NCBI GenBank assembly: GCA_030248215.1 | Contig: JASANG010001277.1 | Coordinates: 1 to 64,000, forward strand | DNA length: 64,000 nucleotides | Origin: Enoplolaimus lenunculus | Taxonomy: Eukaryota; Nematoda; Enoplea; Enoplida; Thoracostomopsidae | Direction: 5' to 3' | In this document: one piece after another, positions 48,835 through 63,800 of the stretch | Layout: every line of letters starts with the position of its first letter | How positions within the stretch are numbered: the stretch's first letter is position 1 | The notes under the pieces: generated by a model | Databases searched by the model: none | What the model was told of the DNA's origin: nothing | The model's input: the letters and a program-made list of their open reading frames with translations, nothing else | Position numbers and translations under genes: made by a program

Positions 48835-51800
48835 TAACAATAATAATAAAGTGTTCAGGACGTGATATTGTGAATGCAATTATTAAGCGTATTTATTGTT
48901 TTTAGGTTGTGAAATATTTGCGTGAAGAAAAACGACTCGCAACAAAGAGATGTGCAGATATAGAAGCCGATAACATGCGCATATACAGTCAAATGAGTTT
49001 ACTAGACGCAGAACTGGCAAACATCAGGGCTGAACTTATTGACGCCCGGCAGGCAAACGAGGTAGCTGTGTAATTAAAGAATGACTTATGGCCAAACTTT
49101 ATTTTTACAGGAATTTGATATTGTAATATATAATGTGAAATGGGGTATTTTGGAACAGTTAGTTGTAGCAGGTGTTTGTTGGTTTTCGAAACTGTGTACT
49201 AAGTCCCAGAAGTACCACGAGGTTATAGATTCGATGTGCCAGAACGCTTTGAAAATCTATAATTCGGCAGGGCATTAACCTTAATGTAAAGTTACTAAAT
49301 GATCCTTGTTAAGGTGAGAGCGAATAACATTGATAATATAGGCTCGTATGGTACTTTGTGCACAGCGTAGATTGTACGGCTAAGTGTAATAAACATACTA
49401 TACTGTTTCTTGATTTTAGGCTATGGAAACGGCTATGGCTGAAAAAGCATCTTTGCAAAGTAAAATACAGCTGTTAGATACACTAAGACTCCAAAACGAC
49501 GATTTGCAAAAGGAAAAATGCGATTTACAATCGGATTTGAATCAAGCAAAACAACAGGTGAGTAGTGATAAGGTTTGTAGGGGATTATAGAGTCCTTGTG
49601 TGTTTGAATTACTTGCAGTAGTTCAAGAATTATGAAGTAATGAAATAGTCCAATAGGCATAAGAGGTTTGCAACTTTATTGCATTCCGTGGTGATATACA
49701 ATATTATAATTTACATTGTAAGTAAATTATGTCCAGTCCTGACGGTACATTTGCCTCCCCGATTGATAATGACTTGGATACACGTGAGAAGGAGCTCTGC
49801 TCCAAAGCAGAATATTACGCGCAGCAGCAGCAATTATTGGATTCTCAAATCCGTAATCTTGAGCAACAGCGAGCTTATTTGCAGCGATTGAAATACAGAG
49901 ATTCTGACAAGGTGACGGTGGACCTTGATGACGATGGATCCTTTGAATTGCCAGTTGAGAGTAATTTCTAATTGATAATTTGAAATTTAAGGCATTTGGA
50001 CATATTACATATAGATATTTCCTTTTCTCTTTATTTCGTGTCTCCTGCAACCAACCGATATAATAATTATTGAGGGTTGTTCGTTAAAATGTTTAGTTAC
50101 AATCGTTGGAAACACAGTGTTACGAAGCTCAAATGCAAGTTGAAACCGCCGCACATGAATTGAAACACGCACAAGATCAACTTATGGAAGCGAGCAGTGA
50201 AGTTGCAAAATGGCACAAGAGATACGACGATTTGGTTGAGCAAAGGTCAAAATTTGACCCAGATCAGATGCAGAAGTTGGAGTAAGTACAGAAGTGAAAT
50301 CTCCGTGCTTGTCGAGTATGCAGTTGCAATTTTGTTTTGTGGCTGAAACTGTTTGTGAAGGGAAGATGACGAGTGGCTGGTATTAGCTGCACTGTGCGAT
50401 TGGAGATCCGGTTCCGGTTTACTATTCAGCACAAAACCATTATCCTGTTCCAGTTCTTGTATCCGGTATAAACTTACCGGATATTGAAGTTTTTCAATAA
50501 TGTGCCGATGTTATTCTTCACAAGAACATAAACTTCCGGAAATCAGAATTCTTTCGGCTGTTTTAGTGATTGATAAGAACTGAGACGAATGTTAAGTGAC
50601 ATTTGTGTAAGCTCTGGATTAGCTAAATCAAAGTTCCGTTTGTCAGCAATAAATGGCTTGAAAACACATAATATTATGTAAATGTTAAGCACGCTCATGA
50701 TAACAAAAAATATATTTATTTTTGCATAGTATCTGGTTCACGTCCGGTTGTGTTTAAAGATTCATTATCCGTATTTGGTTTCGGTGTTCGATAAATCGAT
50801 TTCTGTTTGCACCCTGATTAGCCGGGCATTTACTGGGTCCCGACTAAAAATACACAAAAAAGTGCGTTTGACGTTAAAAAATTAAATTTTAAGCTTTAGA
50901 AATGATCCGTTGGGGCAAATTCTTGACCGGGGGGGGCTTGAATAAATTTTGGAGAAATCGGGTTGGGGGTAACGCCCGAAAAGGCCTAGTCATATTTGAT
51001 AGTAGTATGTTCTTTATATGCAATGCATATACATTGCTTTAAAACTGGAAAATTATGCAGAAAGTGTGTTTGACGGGCAAAAAAGATAATTGTTTTAAGG
51101 TAAGAAACACCGATAGGACAAAATCTGAATTGGTGTGACTGCACCTGGGCCAAGTTGAGTTAGACGGAATTAAGCTGACTGGCCGAGCAACTCCGCTCAC
51201 TTAGTTGTAGCGAACTCAAAGTTCGATTGGGAAAGGTTCAATTAATGCCGTAATAGCGAGCAGAAATTTGTAAACACAAAGATGTAGTTTATTGCACACT
51301 ACACCACAAATAAGATATTATTAGATTCGAACAAGAAATTAGTTTATGTTGTTGTTTTAGGAATGATGTTAAATTGTTGCAATCTGCGCTGGAAGGCGAG
51401 AAGTTGAAAGCAAAGAAATTTGCGTAAGTTACATTTTTAGTATGGATTTTAGAAAGAAAGTTGCGACTACATTTAAGGGCGCAGCGTTTGAGGAGCTTAT
51501 GGAGCCACAAGAGACAGCTCTTCGTAGCTTTAACAGAATGTAAAATATTTTCAAAACTCGTTCTGGGCGATATTTGGTTCAACAATTTTGTTTTTTTGAC
51601 AATTTGAAGGCCTAATTTATATTGGCAATTTATTGTTAAAAAGCCCATATCTGTTCCTGTCACTCTCATGGATTTTCTCTGTAATTATTTTCAATTGTTT
51701 ATTTGTAGGTTCGCAATATATAGCGACTCGAAAAGTGCTTAGTTGAAAAAGAGTGATGATCATTCTTAGGCAAGAGTGTGAAACTACTTAGGTTCTGCGT

Positions 51801-54800
51801 GACAGGTACCAATGCGCTTGGTATCTTTGCCCGACCCTCCATCATTTTCAGACCCAGTTGCATACTGTTGTCGTAGATTGATCATCTACTACACTGCTTG
51901 GTTATAAGAATAAGTGTGGAAAAATTCAGCATTTACATTTTGTTATGCCAACTGTTAGTCGAAGTAACCGACGCAGTGAGGATGAATATTTTGTTTTCAG
52001 GGACGAAAATGTGAACGCCAAAATTGAAGTTGGAAAATTGAAAGTTGAAACTGATAGGCTGCGGTAAATACACATTGTATTGCGTCGTGAGTTGAGTTTT
52101 AGCTGAAATAAATTTTAATTGACGTAGAAATTAATTACTTAAAACAATATCATAAAAAATGTTGTAGATTTTAAAATTTTTGTTCTGTTTTTTGTTTATT
52201 CGTCAATTGTTTTTTATATCTGCAGTCGATACTTTTTAGAATGCATTGGCTTTTATTTTGTAATTTTTGGCTTATATTTTGTAATTTCAGTGAAGAACAC
52301 GCGAAAACAGCATCGGAGCTGAACAAAATTGAAGCTGAACTGAACGAAATGAAGTACGTTATTTGGTGTTTTTTGAAAACAGAAGGTTAATATTAATAAG
52401 ATAATGTATAGAAGATGCGGAAACAGCTAAGTCGATTTGTTTATTTTACATAATTAGTCTGACACTTTGGTTCACGATACCAGACTTTTTTGGGTGTAAA
52501 AATTTTAACTGAAAAGCTTTAGATTTAATTGTGGTGGGATTTGGAATGAAAACTGATTATTGTAAAACACGTTAATTTACATGATATTACGATCATGATG
52601 TTTTTGGCCTACGTTATTATTAATTCGAAATATAGTACCTACTACAAGTACATTTATTTACGAGATGAAGTTGGTTTCAGAAAACAATTGGAAGAAAGAA
52701 ATTCTGAGTATGATGCTGTGGTTGCAGAGCGAGAACGAGACAAAAAATTTCTGGAACAGGTTGGTTTTAGAGTTTATATTTGGCTGCTGTTTGGATTGGT
52801 GTCAACAGAGGTCGAATTGGTTACACTTTAAGCGCAAACTTGCTTATTCAGGCCGCGTCTTGCGGTCAGACATGCTCGAAGAGTGGGTGCGCAACCATAA
52901 GCAAACGGGATGTTTGGAAATTATTGTCCGCAATCGAAAACGAAGGCTTCAAATGATTAAGGGTGTGATGAGTCATAAATAACCTTTTATCTTACTAGTC
53001 TCATACTCATGGTTTGGTTTAAAGTTTGCATCGGTGCGTTGCTTAGTGGTTCAAACAGGATCTTTTTTACTACCAACCTTTTAGTTAAAATCGTATGTTG
53101 TGGCTTCAGGTAGAACTTTCTATTGAACGCAGTTGTGAGTCTTTTAGGCTAGAAGTATTGGTCGAAAATACAAAACAAAAGCGCTTGAGTTGGAGAAACA
53201 AATTGTAAAACAAAACGAAGCGTCGTCAAAACTCGAAACTACTGCGGCGACAGAGACTTCTGCTAAACCTGAAGTATGTACTTTTTTGTTGTTTGCTCAA
53301 TGAAAAAAGTGTGATGGATTTGTTAAAGTTGCATTTGAAGTGTGTACTGAAATATACAAAGTGGCTATGTACATAATTTAGCTCCAAGCTGTCATTGTCT
53401 AATTTAGCTCGGAACTTGGACCAACCAAATGTGAAAAATGTGCCTAATTTTGTCAAAGTTCTCCGCGGACTGGTTCAAAATTTCGAAGACCTATCACTAA
53501 CTGATGCAAGATGCAACACATATTTTGAGATTAGGACTATGGTCAAACGTAATAATATGGAGACGATTTTTTGTTTGTGACTGTGTTTTTTCAAAACCCG
53601 CTCTGTCATAAGAGCATTTTTGCGTAACGCAAAGTAAATTATTTAACGGGTATTTTTGCTTATATGTTTCGTAACGTAGGAAGTGTTAATTTTGTAAAAT
53701 GTTATATCATGTTGTTACGTATGTGTTTTAGGAAATTGTGACTATGAAATCTGAAGTGGATTCGAAACAATCAGCGATTGATGAACTTTCTGGTAAGTAC
53801 GGTTTGACAATTTGGTGTTAATGGTCTGATGTTGTAATTAAAAATGGTACAAATTTATATAAAAACTTTTACGCTGTTGGCTGTCTATAGCAATTACCTA
53901 TATTTAATTTTATTTTCAGCTGCGAAAAGAAACTTAGAAGCGCAAGTTGAAGCGTTGATTAATTCGAAAACGGAAACAGAAAATACAGCAGGTTAATACA
54001 GGCGAATAATTTTTCTATTTAAATAATGGTGAATACTGTATACATACATCGATCTTGTTAAATAATTCTCTACTAGTGCTATAGTAGTTTAATGGATATG
54101 ATTACTTGTTTTTATTATTTTTAGAAGAACAGCGGCATCGAATTGATTTGTTGCAAAAGAAAGTTGGACAACTGAATGACCGACTCAAAGCATGCGAAGA
54201 CGAAAAGAATGCAATGCAACAACAGGTTCGTTTTTAGTAAATAACTTTTTACACGAAGCAGTTTACTGCCTGCCTGATCTTAGAGATCATCATAAACTTA
54301 AAATCAATTTTGGAAAATGAAGTTTTAAGCGTATAAAATTTTTTAATTAATTTCAAAATTTGAAATAGGTTGAGTTAAAATTTTCGGTCTGTATGGTTGT
54401 TGTGTAGCTGAGCGCTTTTTGATCAAAAAGTTTTTGATGCGATTGTTGCATTATGTAACCGAATCTGGTTGGCGCTTTTTCTGCAACCTGTATTCTGCTG
54501 ACAGTAAAATTTTAATTGTATGGAAAAAGTAAAAAATCACGCGTTTCTTGGCAATATATGGTTTGACCTCGTTGAAATGTTTGATGGCATTTGGACTGTA
54601 GAAATGGCAGGACGTATTATCTATCTGCCTGAAACGTACGTAAAATATCTGTTTTTAATTTAGCTGAAGTTCAGAGAAAAATCGGCAAAACCTGGGCTAG
54701 CGTCTGACAAACAAGGGTACGTTTTCATAAATTTCATATAACAGACAGACAGGGTGCAACCGGAATTCCGGTTCCGATTCCAGCGTTTTTTCACCTTCCG

Positions 54801-57800
54801 GATCCGAACCTTTAGGCTTTTTTAAAACAACTTGTTGAATTTGTGACGCTTATAGTATATAAACCTTGACAATCACCGAAAATCAGCCATTGAAGGTAGA
54901 TTTCGCTTCCATGGATAAGGAATGTCTCAAACAAGGCAGATTAAGTGAATACCTATCTTTGACTAAGGTTCTTTCACCAATAATACCACAATAAGGAAAT
55001 AAAAATGAATTTTCGGTGGCATGTATTTTTCACTAGTTGGTTCCGGTAATTTTTTCAAATTCCGGTTCCGGTAAATTGCAATTCCGGTTGCACCCTGTAG
55101 ACAGATGTTCTTTACTGTGGTCTTGTACTGCCGCTGGTTTGTTACGTAACTTTAAAATATTTAACTTTATTAATTTTGTACAAGACTATATTTGCATGTT
55201 TCCTGTTTTGTGATAGGTTCTACGCACATATTGAGAATGTTGCGCCTGAAATATTGTGTGAGAAAATTTCGTTTGATTAATTATTTCAGAGCTCGTGTAT
55301 TTCCTCAAATTCGTGCAACTGGTTCAGGTAACAATGCAAGTTCAGCCGCTATTGAGTCTGACTCTGGTAGCCCTTTGGTGTCAGTTATTACTACGGCAAC
55401 GACAGCAACGTGTGGATTTAACTTGGGCACATTTGGATCTCCTGCGATGTTGGGTAACATTGTTGCTTCTGGGAGAGGGGTTCCAGTTAGTTCGTTGTCT
55501 AGTGTTCCGTCCACGGTGTCACAGAGCGGAACTGACGTGTCTGGGAGTTCAAGTGTAGTTTCTATGGGTGCTCAAGGGATTTCTGGATCAGGAGATTCTT
55601 GCAATCCATTTGCCGCAGCAATAGCTAGTACCATTCCTGTTGGGCCTACTGTTGGCTCGCTATTTGCTTCGGCTTCGTCTGTTGCTGCAACTACTGGGGT
55701 TACTAGCGCAGCTCAACAGCATCCCCAGCGCGTTACGGCTACTATACCGCCTTTACCGCAGACGGCTAGTGGCACAGATATAACGGCTTCACAACCCGGG
55801 CCGCCAGGGGGGCTTACAGGTAATGCTGCTCCTATAATTGCTGCGGCTACTCAGATTTCGATATCTCAAATGCCCCCTACAACAACAGTAAATATTGGAA
55901 GTGGGACGCCAGGGACTACAGCCGGGAAAACGACGGCAACGATACTTCCAACAAATGTAATCGCATCATTGGGTCAGCAGCAGTATTCGTTGAATTCTGA
56001 TCAGCAACCAACATTTGCGCAGATTGGTAGGTGAACTTGTTTTGTTTGAGGTTATGTATTGATTCCATCATCGTAGTTCCTTAAATTGTGATCAACACGC
56101 GTTGCAATGAGTAGTTGATAACGTCAGTAATAAGTCTTGATATCTGTTTACGGCTGAATACCCGACAAAAAACCGACACCCGGTATCTGGTTGATCCAGA
56201 TACTTAGAGATTTTTTCAAACTTTGTAATCGAACATTGATGGTAGATTATTATTTTTAGCAGACTCGGCAAATCCACCAAGCCAGGCGCAAGCTGCAATC
56301 GCACCAATGATTGTATCAACGACACAGCAGCACTGCAATGTACCCCAAGCAGTTGTTTCTCCGCATGTAGAAGGTTAGTTCATTGCCAAGTGCGCCAAAT
56401 CGTGATCAAATTGTGCTACGACGAAGTGTTTTTGTGTAAAAAATTACAAATACAAAATAAAATAGCTTGCGAACTCAAAATATAAATTCTGCTTTCAGGC
56501 TGTTTATTTCATAAGGCGAAATATTATCTTTTTCAGCGTTCTATAGTTGTGTAATGTGATTAGAGCCAATAAAATATTTACATATTTAAAACGTGGTATT
56601 TGTGGAAAATTGTCAGATAAGCTTTCTAAAAAACTAGTGTTGAGTGTCCTGGCTAACTCGTTGTGATTCTGAAATCTATTGGCATTTGGTTATTTTATGT
56701 TATTTTGTGATTTATATTTTGGAAATATATTATTATAATGGGCTATGGTGGCTATGGCTTGTTGGTCTTCGCATATAATGAGGCTATGTAGTATTCTATA
56801 AGTTATTTAAGTATCGTGTATTTCAATTAGAACCAGCATCAGCATCAATTCGGCATCGGCAAAATTTGAATTGAATCGGTACCAGCATCAGCAAATAATA
56901 TTTTGGTATCGGCACCTCAGTAATATTATTTTAGCATTAGTTAGCGGCAGCAGTGACGCGGAACGAGCAACAATTAGCAGCAGTAGTGGTGCGAATAGTA
57001 ACGCTACAAACAATGCTGCGTTAGTTGGTGAGCGAACAGTTGTGACGCTATCAACGCATGATGCAATGCCTCAATCGACTTCTTCGACAGGTTTAATGTC
57101 ATCTACAACTACAACGTCGTTCGGGAACTTGATCCCTATAGGTCGTAGCAGTGGCGGGACAAGCAGTGAAGCTGCGGCTAAAAATGATATCCGGCCTGGA
57201 TATCCTTCTGGAGATCAGGATCGGACGCATGGGATGGCTTCAGTTCAACCGAATGTTGGCTCTAACACCGGACTAGGTTTTAACGAAGCTACAGCTACAG
57301 TGGCAGGCGATAGCGGAGCGTTTGGCCAAGCACGTAAACGGGCCGCTAGTGTTGAAATGTATGTATTTCTAAGCAAATACAGTTCCATTTCTAGAGCGTT
57401 CCATGAAAATTGTGGTGGCAATATTATAAAGCGATTCACGAAAATTTTGTTGCGGTTTAAACTTTGTCACTAGCCGTTTATAGGTGGTATAACTATATAA
57501 ACATGTGGGCTTTATCTGGGATTGTATTCTTAAATATGTGCCGCAACTATCTCAAGTTGAAAATAGCACTTGTTGCTTTCAAACTAGTGAATTGTGAGGT
57601 TCGAAATTCAGCACATTTTTCGCATTTGATTTGCCTTACTTCTGTACCAACTTTGAGATTCGCAATTGCAGGAGTTTGTCAGTTTGTCTACCGGTAGCAA
57701 ACTGGCGATAACAGCTATGTGCACTTGAGGACATGGGCACAGAAACTTAATATGAGTGTTCAGGTCCCAATTTTGTAGATATTTTGAGTTTATGGTGTTT

Positions 57801-60800
57801 CAGGATTTCTCGTGGTAAACGCTTATGCAGTTCATCGTCTCCAACAGAACAAGTTACCACCAGTGACCAAATTTCTTCCCAACATACTCCGCAGACAATT
57901 GGAGTCTCTAGTAGTGGTTCTACTGCTCCGGCTGCATCTATAACAACAACAGCTGTGTCTGGTGATACGTCTTCTGGCGTTTTTCTGGCCGATTCTGGCG
58001 CAGTGACAACGGCAACTGTAGCCGTGATACCAACTTCGTCATCTGTCGCTGTGGTAGAACAACAATCGCAACAGTTGCCTTCACAACATCGGACGGTTAT
58101 GTTAAATCGTCGCAGACCGACGTCATCACAGCCTCGCATCAGAGTCGCTGGACATCGCTGGGGTGGTGCTTCTGCTGTATCCCGAGGGCCACAACAGAGT
58201 AAGTTCAGTATTGTGATGCGGTTCGATGAACTCAGTTTCAGATGGTCGAATGTGGTGTGGAATTTTGTAATGAACTTTCATTTGCTAAACCTAAGCTTAT
58301 GAACATAATACGCGCAGATTGTTTTTACTGCAATTTATGACCGAACAGTTCGGTGGCTTAAAAATTTGAAATCGCGTTTGTACCATTACAGCGACAAAAT
58401 TACTGTTTTTCATGCAGAATACCATTCAATTATTCTTGCTTACCTACTACAATTTAAGTGAAAAGGCTCAAAAATCTTGATTGGGGGCTTGAACCGGAGA
58501 AAATCGATTTGGGGCTTGGTCAAGTCCCACACCACCTTCCTTCCAGTAGCGAACCTGCAAACAAGTAGAGTTCAATGATTTTTGTGTGGCTTTAGCGCTT
58601 TACTACTATTATTGATATTATGTATGTTATGTATTATTTGTTGCAGGTGTTGCACCAATAGCCGATAGTAGTAGTGGCACTCCGCTCATTGCGATCCAAC
58701 GAGCTGCAGGTGGCATAGACCAAGTGTCGTTTCAACATCGCGATTCGCAACAAGACTTTGACGCCAATGATAATGCGAGTGAAGTCGTGGATACCGGAGA
58801 TAGTAATGATTGTATGATTGCACCGGATGAAGATGATGAAGACGAATACAATAATATTATGGAATGTGATGCGGCAGCTACAAACGATGACGACATCGAT
58901 AACAATAATAACAACGAAGACAACGTCGATGATGCTAGCGATGACGACGTCATTGATGACGAAGAAGTAATTTATGCTGTAGATGCAATCAATCAAGGCG
59001 CGGAAGACGACCGTGAGTACCGCGGCAATGCTCCCGATGGTGATTACGATGGTGACAATGATGACGGAATGGATTATAATTATGACGGTGATCTAGGTGA
59101 CGTCATCGGTGGTGATGTCATTGGTGAAGCTCACGAATTTATTGATGATGATGATGATGATGACGACGATGATGACAGTGCTGTGCAGTTTCGACATCAA
59201 CGACAAGCCACTAGTGGTGCTGATGAAGCGGAAGTGATCGAGTTGAGCGATGACGATGATGATAATAATGATGCTAATAATGACGGTGGTAATTATGATG
59301 GTGGCGTTTCTGCCGCAGGTGGGTGTCTAGCTAACTGTGATAATGGTTTATTAGATCTAGCATGGTTTAAGTGCGTTCGAGTGTACAATTAGTGTACTTT
59401 TTATCTTAAAGTGTTTTGATTTTTGTGTTTGTAGTTTAATTAAGACAAACTCCGAGCACAGTGCCATGCATTGTGTATATAAGGGATTGTTTGGGCAGAA
59501 CCATGGAGTCGTTTGCCTGCTAAAGTATATTTTACCCACAAAAAGTATCTTTCCATAACATAAATGCATGTATATTGTCCATATACCGCGAATGAAAAAA
59601 CGAACCTTCGTGTATATTCGGTTACATTTGGGAATGAATTAACTGTTGTTGTTTTAAGATAATCGATATTTTCCAGTTACGTCAATGTCGAACAGAACTT
59701 CTTTTGGCGAATTTTCTGCTGCGGTACGTTAAACTAAACTCATTGAAAGTTTGTGTTCCTGCTGTAAATTTACGGTTTCAACTTTACAAATTTTCGAATA
59801 ACGAAACAGTGAAATTAAAATGAAATTGCATCCATACATTTAAAACTGCTTTATGCTGTTATTTTTATATGCCACGTTACATTGCTGGTTGTATGGATAC
59901 AAAACTATGAGGCGATATTTGACGGAGAATCGCGCTACTACGAGTACGACGGTCCCATGTTCACTCCGGTGAGCATAGCTAAAGTTCACATGGTTACCAA
60001 GGGCCACATACATAGAAATACACAATATAGTTCAAAAAAGCAGAAAATATAAACAGTTCATTTGCTACAGGAAGGCGAAAAGTGAGAAATTCTTTCCGTG
60101 GCTTCACACGTTTGTTTCCTATACTGCGATGCAATACGCACCCTTGCGCTAAAGTTTCTTTTTCCGAGTTGGTACTATATTTTACATGTTCACTTCAGTG
60201 AACATACGTAAAATATTGGCTATATTATTTTAGTTTCGTTGGAAGCTTTGTATTAAAGCAACCCAAAGTCTTCGCATGATTCCAGAAAAGAAACAACCAA
60301 GACAATAGCACGGCTAACTTCAGTTTTGTTATTTAGATAATTATTTTTGAAAGTAAAACGTAAATATTGGAAAACTCAATTAACATTGCGTGTTTTTATA
60401 TTACATTTTAGAGCAATTTTCGGTTTGGTATCGAAGCCGGTGATGGCTACAACCCAACAAGTGTGGGTGTTCAACACGCGGCGAAGTCAAGCGAAGATTC
60501 TGGGTTTGTTGCTTCGTTTTCTTCTGTGGAAACCAAGCATTTCCATTGTATTTTTTAAAAATTAAAAAATCGTTTTAAAGTCCAATTATCGGTAGATTGT
60601 AAGGCGAAAAACAAAAAAATGTGATATCCAATAGTGTTCTGAAAAAAGAAATTGAAACACCAAATACGGCAGGTGATTCGATTATTGTTGAGCTGGACAA
60701 AGAAGTCAACTACAGAACCACACAGGGTTGTATCAATATGTAATTTATAATTAGACTTACATGGTTAAATTTGATTGTCTGTTTAGGCAGTCGCTGTTTG

Positions 60801-63800
60801 TGTCATCTACTCCGTTAGTAGTTCGTGTTCAGCGTTCTCAACAGCAGCAGCAGTCATTGTCCGAAAACGATAACAGCCAACGATACGCGGCGTTATCTTC
60901 TCCGTCGGCTGCTGGAACTCAACATCGTACTGTTGAATCAACAGCAGCGACTCAATTAACAGCGAAGCACTCTGATGTCATTGAAATTGGTCTTGGCGAT
61001 GATAATAGTCATAGAGAACCAGTAGCGCAACAAGTGCAACAAGCAGAACAAAAACAACAACAACGTAAACCATCGAATGAAGACATCGGTTCGCCAGTGG
61101 CGGCTAGTAGTGTGTTCAGTAGCGGTGTTGATGTGGCTTCTGTGGCAGCAGTCGTTAAAGGAACAGTCGCCCATTACACAGACGCGTCTAGTACCGATAA
61201 TACCGCAAGCGTAATTGGTTCTGCAATACCTGATCGTAGCAGTAGTGGAATTGTTTCAATAGCAACAAGGTCACAAATTCCTCCACCGGCAACAACGACA
61301 ACCGCAATAGAATTATTTTCGGCGTCGCCGCCTCTTAAGCAGTTGTTGTACGAAAGGAGGTCGCAAGGATTTGTAGCTGGCAACAGCAATACGGTGTCAG
61401 GGTCGGCGTCCGGCTTTAGCGTCGAGGGTCTAATTGATTCAGCGGAGGCGAGGGACGAACCAGTGGTAGAGGTTCCAGCGGGTTTAATCAGTGATGACGG
61501 GAAAGCTATGGCTGATAATGGAGGATATGGTAGTAGTGCTATTGAAGGGGGAGAATCTTTGTCGGATATAGTCGGTGGGCGTATAACTGACACGATGAAA
61601 GTAAATCGGGAGGCACAGAATGCACGAGTTGAACAACAACCGCAACATGGGGTGGACGTGCCGTCAACACATCGTCAACAGAAGCGTGAGAGCGATGTTC
61701 GCCAAGAAACACCGTTATCTGGTTTAACTGACAGAAAATCAAGTATGAATCATTTAATGCGGCAAGGTGCTAACCGGAGCTGTATGCATCGCGGTGTAAA
61801 CGGATAGTATAAGTAACGGAAACGGAAATGGGTAGTGGTTAAAAGAACGGAAACGGAAAAGGGATATAGAAGTATAAAAGTTTCAATGTTTTTTCTGCCA
61901 ACACAATTAAGGCGTGCAAATATTCATCCGTTCTTGTAAAATTTTAAAGCAATTATGGCGGATGCGTCGAATTTTTTTAAGAGTTTGGATTAATTTCGTA
62001 ATTTTTATTCCATTTTGAACATTTTTCATGATATGTGCAATGAAAAATTGCGGAGATATTCACGCTAGTTATAACAAATTTTCATCGTAAAAATAACAAA
62101 AATTTCCGTTATTTCTATAACAGTAACGGAAACGGACATCGATTTTTACCGGAAATGGAAACAGATATCCGGTTACGCCCTGGTATGCTTATTGAAATAT
62201 TAACCGGAACTAAAGAATTTGTACCCGAATTTGGTTTGGAACTAGTAATTAATCCTGTGTTTTGATGCCAGCAGCATGTCGATTTTCACTACTATAGCAT
62301 GAGGCGTCGTCGTAATAATTTGTTGTAGTCTTCCAATATTCCTGGACGATAATCTCTTATACCCAGTTTTTTTTGGAAAGTGATTTTAGTTTAAAGTAAA
62401 CGAATGATTTGGATATGAAATGGCCATTTCTTCATTGAATAATGCATTTTGCGGTCATTTACATAATCTTGTATTAGTACCACATACATGTTGTTAAGGC
62501 GACGCTTTGTTTTCAGTATTTTTAATTTATTTTAAGAATTTTATTTTAATTGTTTTTTATTATAGCTGGTTATCGAACTGTTTCATGGTCAACTACTGAA
62601 CCGACATCAAGCAGTGGTGTTGGCGCAGAGCCAAATGAATGGGACATTGCTCTTGGGACATCTCAGTCAGCAGTGGAGTAAGTGCTTTGTTCAAAAGTAT
62701 TTTGAAAAAGGTACAGTTACGGTCAGATTATTAAGTGCGCGTTCTCGGTTTCGAGTTGTATTTCTTCAAACTTGGTCTGCGAAAATTTGCTGGGGATTTC
62801 TGTACAACATTGGTATCAGTATTTTTGTTCTTAAAAGTGTATGTCTTAGAAGCGTACAACATTATACGATGACGACGCCCAGCTGCGTTGTACAAAAATA
62901 AACAAAAATGGAATTAAGCTACGTTTATTTTGCCAGAAAACACAGTAGTTAATGGTTTATGGCTTTGAGAATGTTGTGGCACATTACGCGGTTACAGATC
63001 AAAAGAGATTTGTGTATTGAAATAATTTTTAAGTGTAATGATACCTCCCATGTTGTATTGCAATATGGGTTGTGTTCGAAAAAATGCTAATATTTTTTGT
63101 GAAGTTTTGTTTCCAGAAGTGGAAATCTCATGCAGAATGTTATCGATAATTCTTCGGAAGCTACTCCGCTGCAACACAGAGGTAAGTGTGTGAGTATAGT
63201 ATTTTTGAGTAAACTGTATAGTAATTTTGTAGCATTTAATTTAAAGTTTAAGTCTTTGTTGCTTTGTACAACGTGTAACACCTTTGCATTTATTAGCTTG
63301 AAGTATGCGTTGTATCATTATTATTGTAGGTGTTTTTGTAATATTCATCATTATAATGTCAAATAATATTTAGTATTATTTTAATTTGTTCTTTGTTTGG
63401 TGTTGTTCAGATATTGTCGAAGAAGACGATGGCGATTCAAATGGTCCGACAACATCACAACAGCAGTCTACAAGAAGTATGTTGCATGTATTATAACCAA
63501 TTATAACAATTAAATATGCAATTTTAATTTGATATTAATGATTATGTATTTTAATTTCTTCAAATTATTTCGTTTCCCTTCTAGATGTCGAACCTACCTC
63601 GTAGCATAAAACGCTAGTGCGATGTTATTGTGAATGATAGTTTACATTACAAGTAATATTTTCTTCTCATATTAAGATTTATAAGGTTATCAGAATTGTT
63701 TATTGAGTGCACTCGACAGTGTAGACGCATCATAATATTTTAGTTTGATATATTTTCAGCACGAGAACGCGTTCCTATTGTGTACGATATTGATCAAGAC

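Noticed and set aside
52665-52982. 105-codon plus-strand frame after Tpr exon 35
   Set aside because: It starts in another frame over exon 35 and runs into the intron. Exon 35 itself reads QLEERNSEYDAVVAE in the Tpr phase.
57784-58302. Independent gene starting at 57784
   Set aside because: The acceptor GTTTCAG at 57803 joins Tpr exon 43 in phase, and the frame is Tpr exon 44 continuing into intron.
58634-58996. 120-codon minus-strand hydrophobic frame (poly Ile/Val)
   Set aside because: It is the reverse complement of the GAT/GAC-rich acidic Tpr exon 45.
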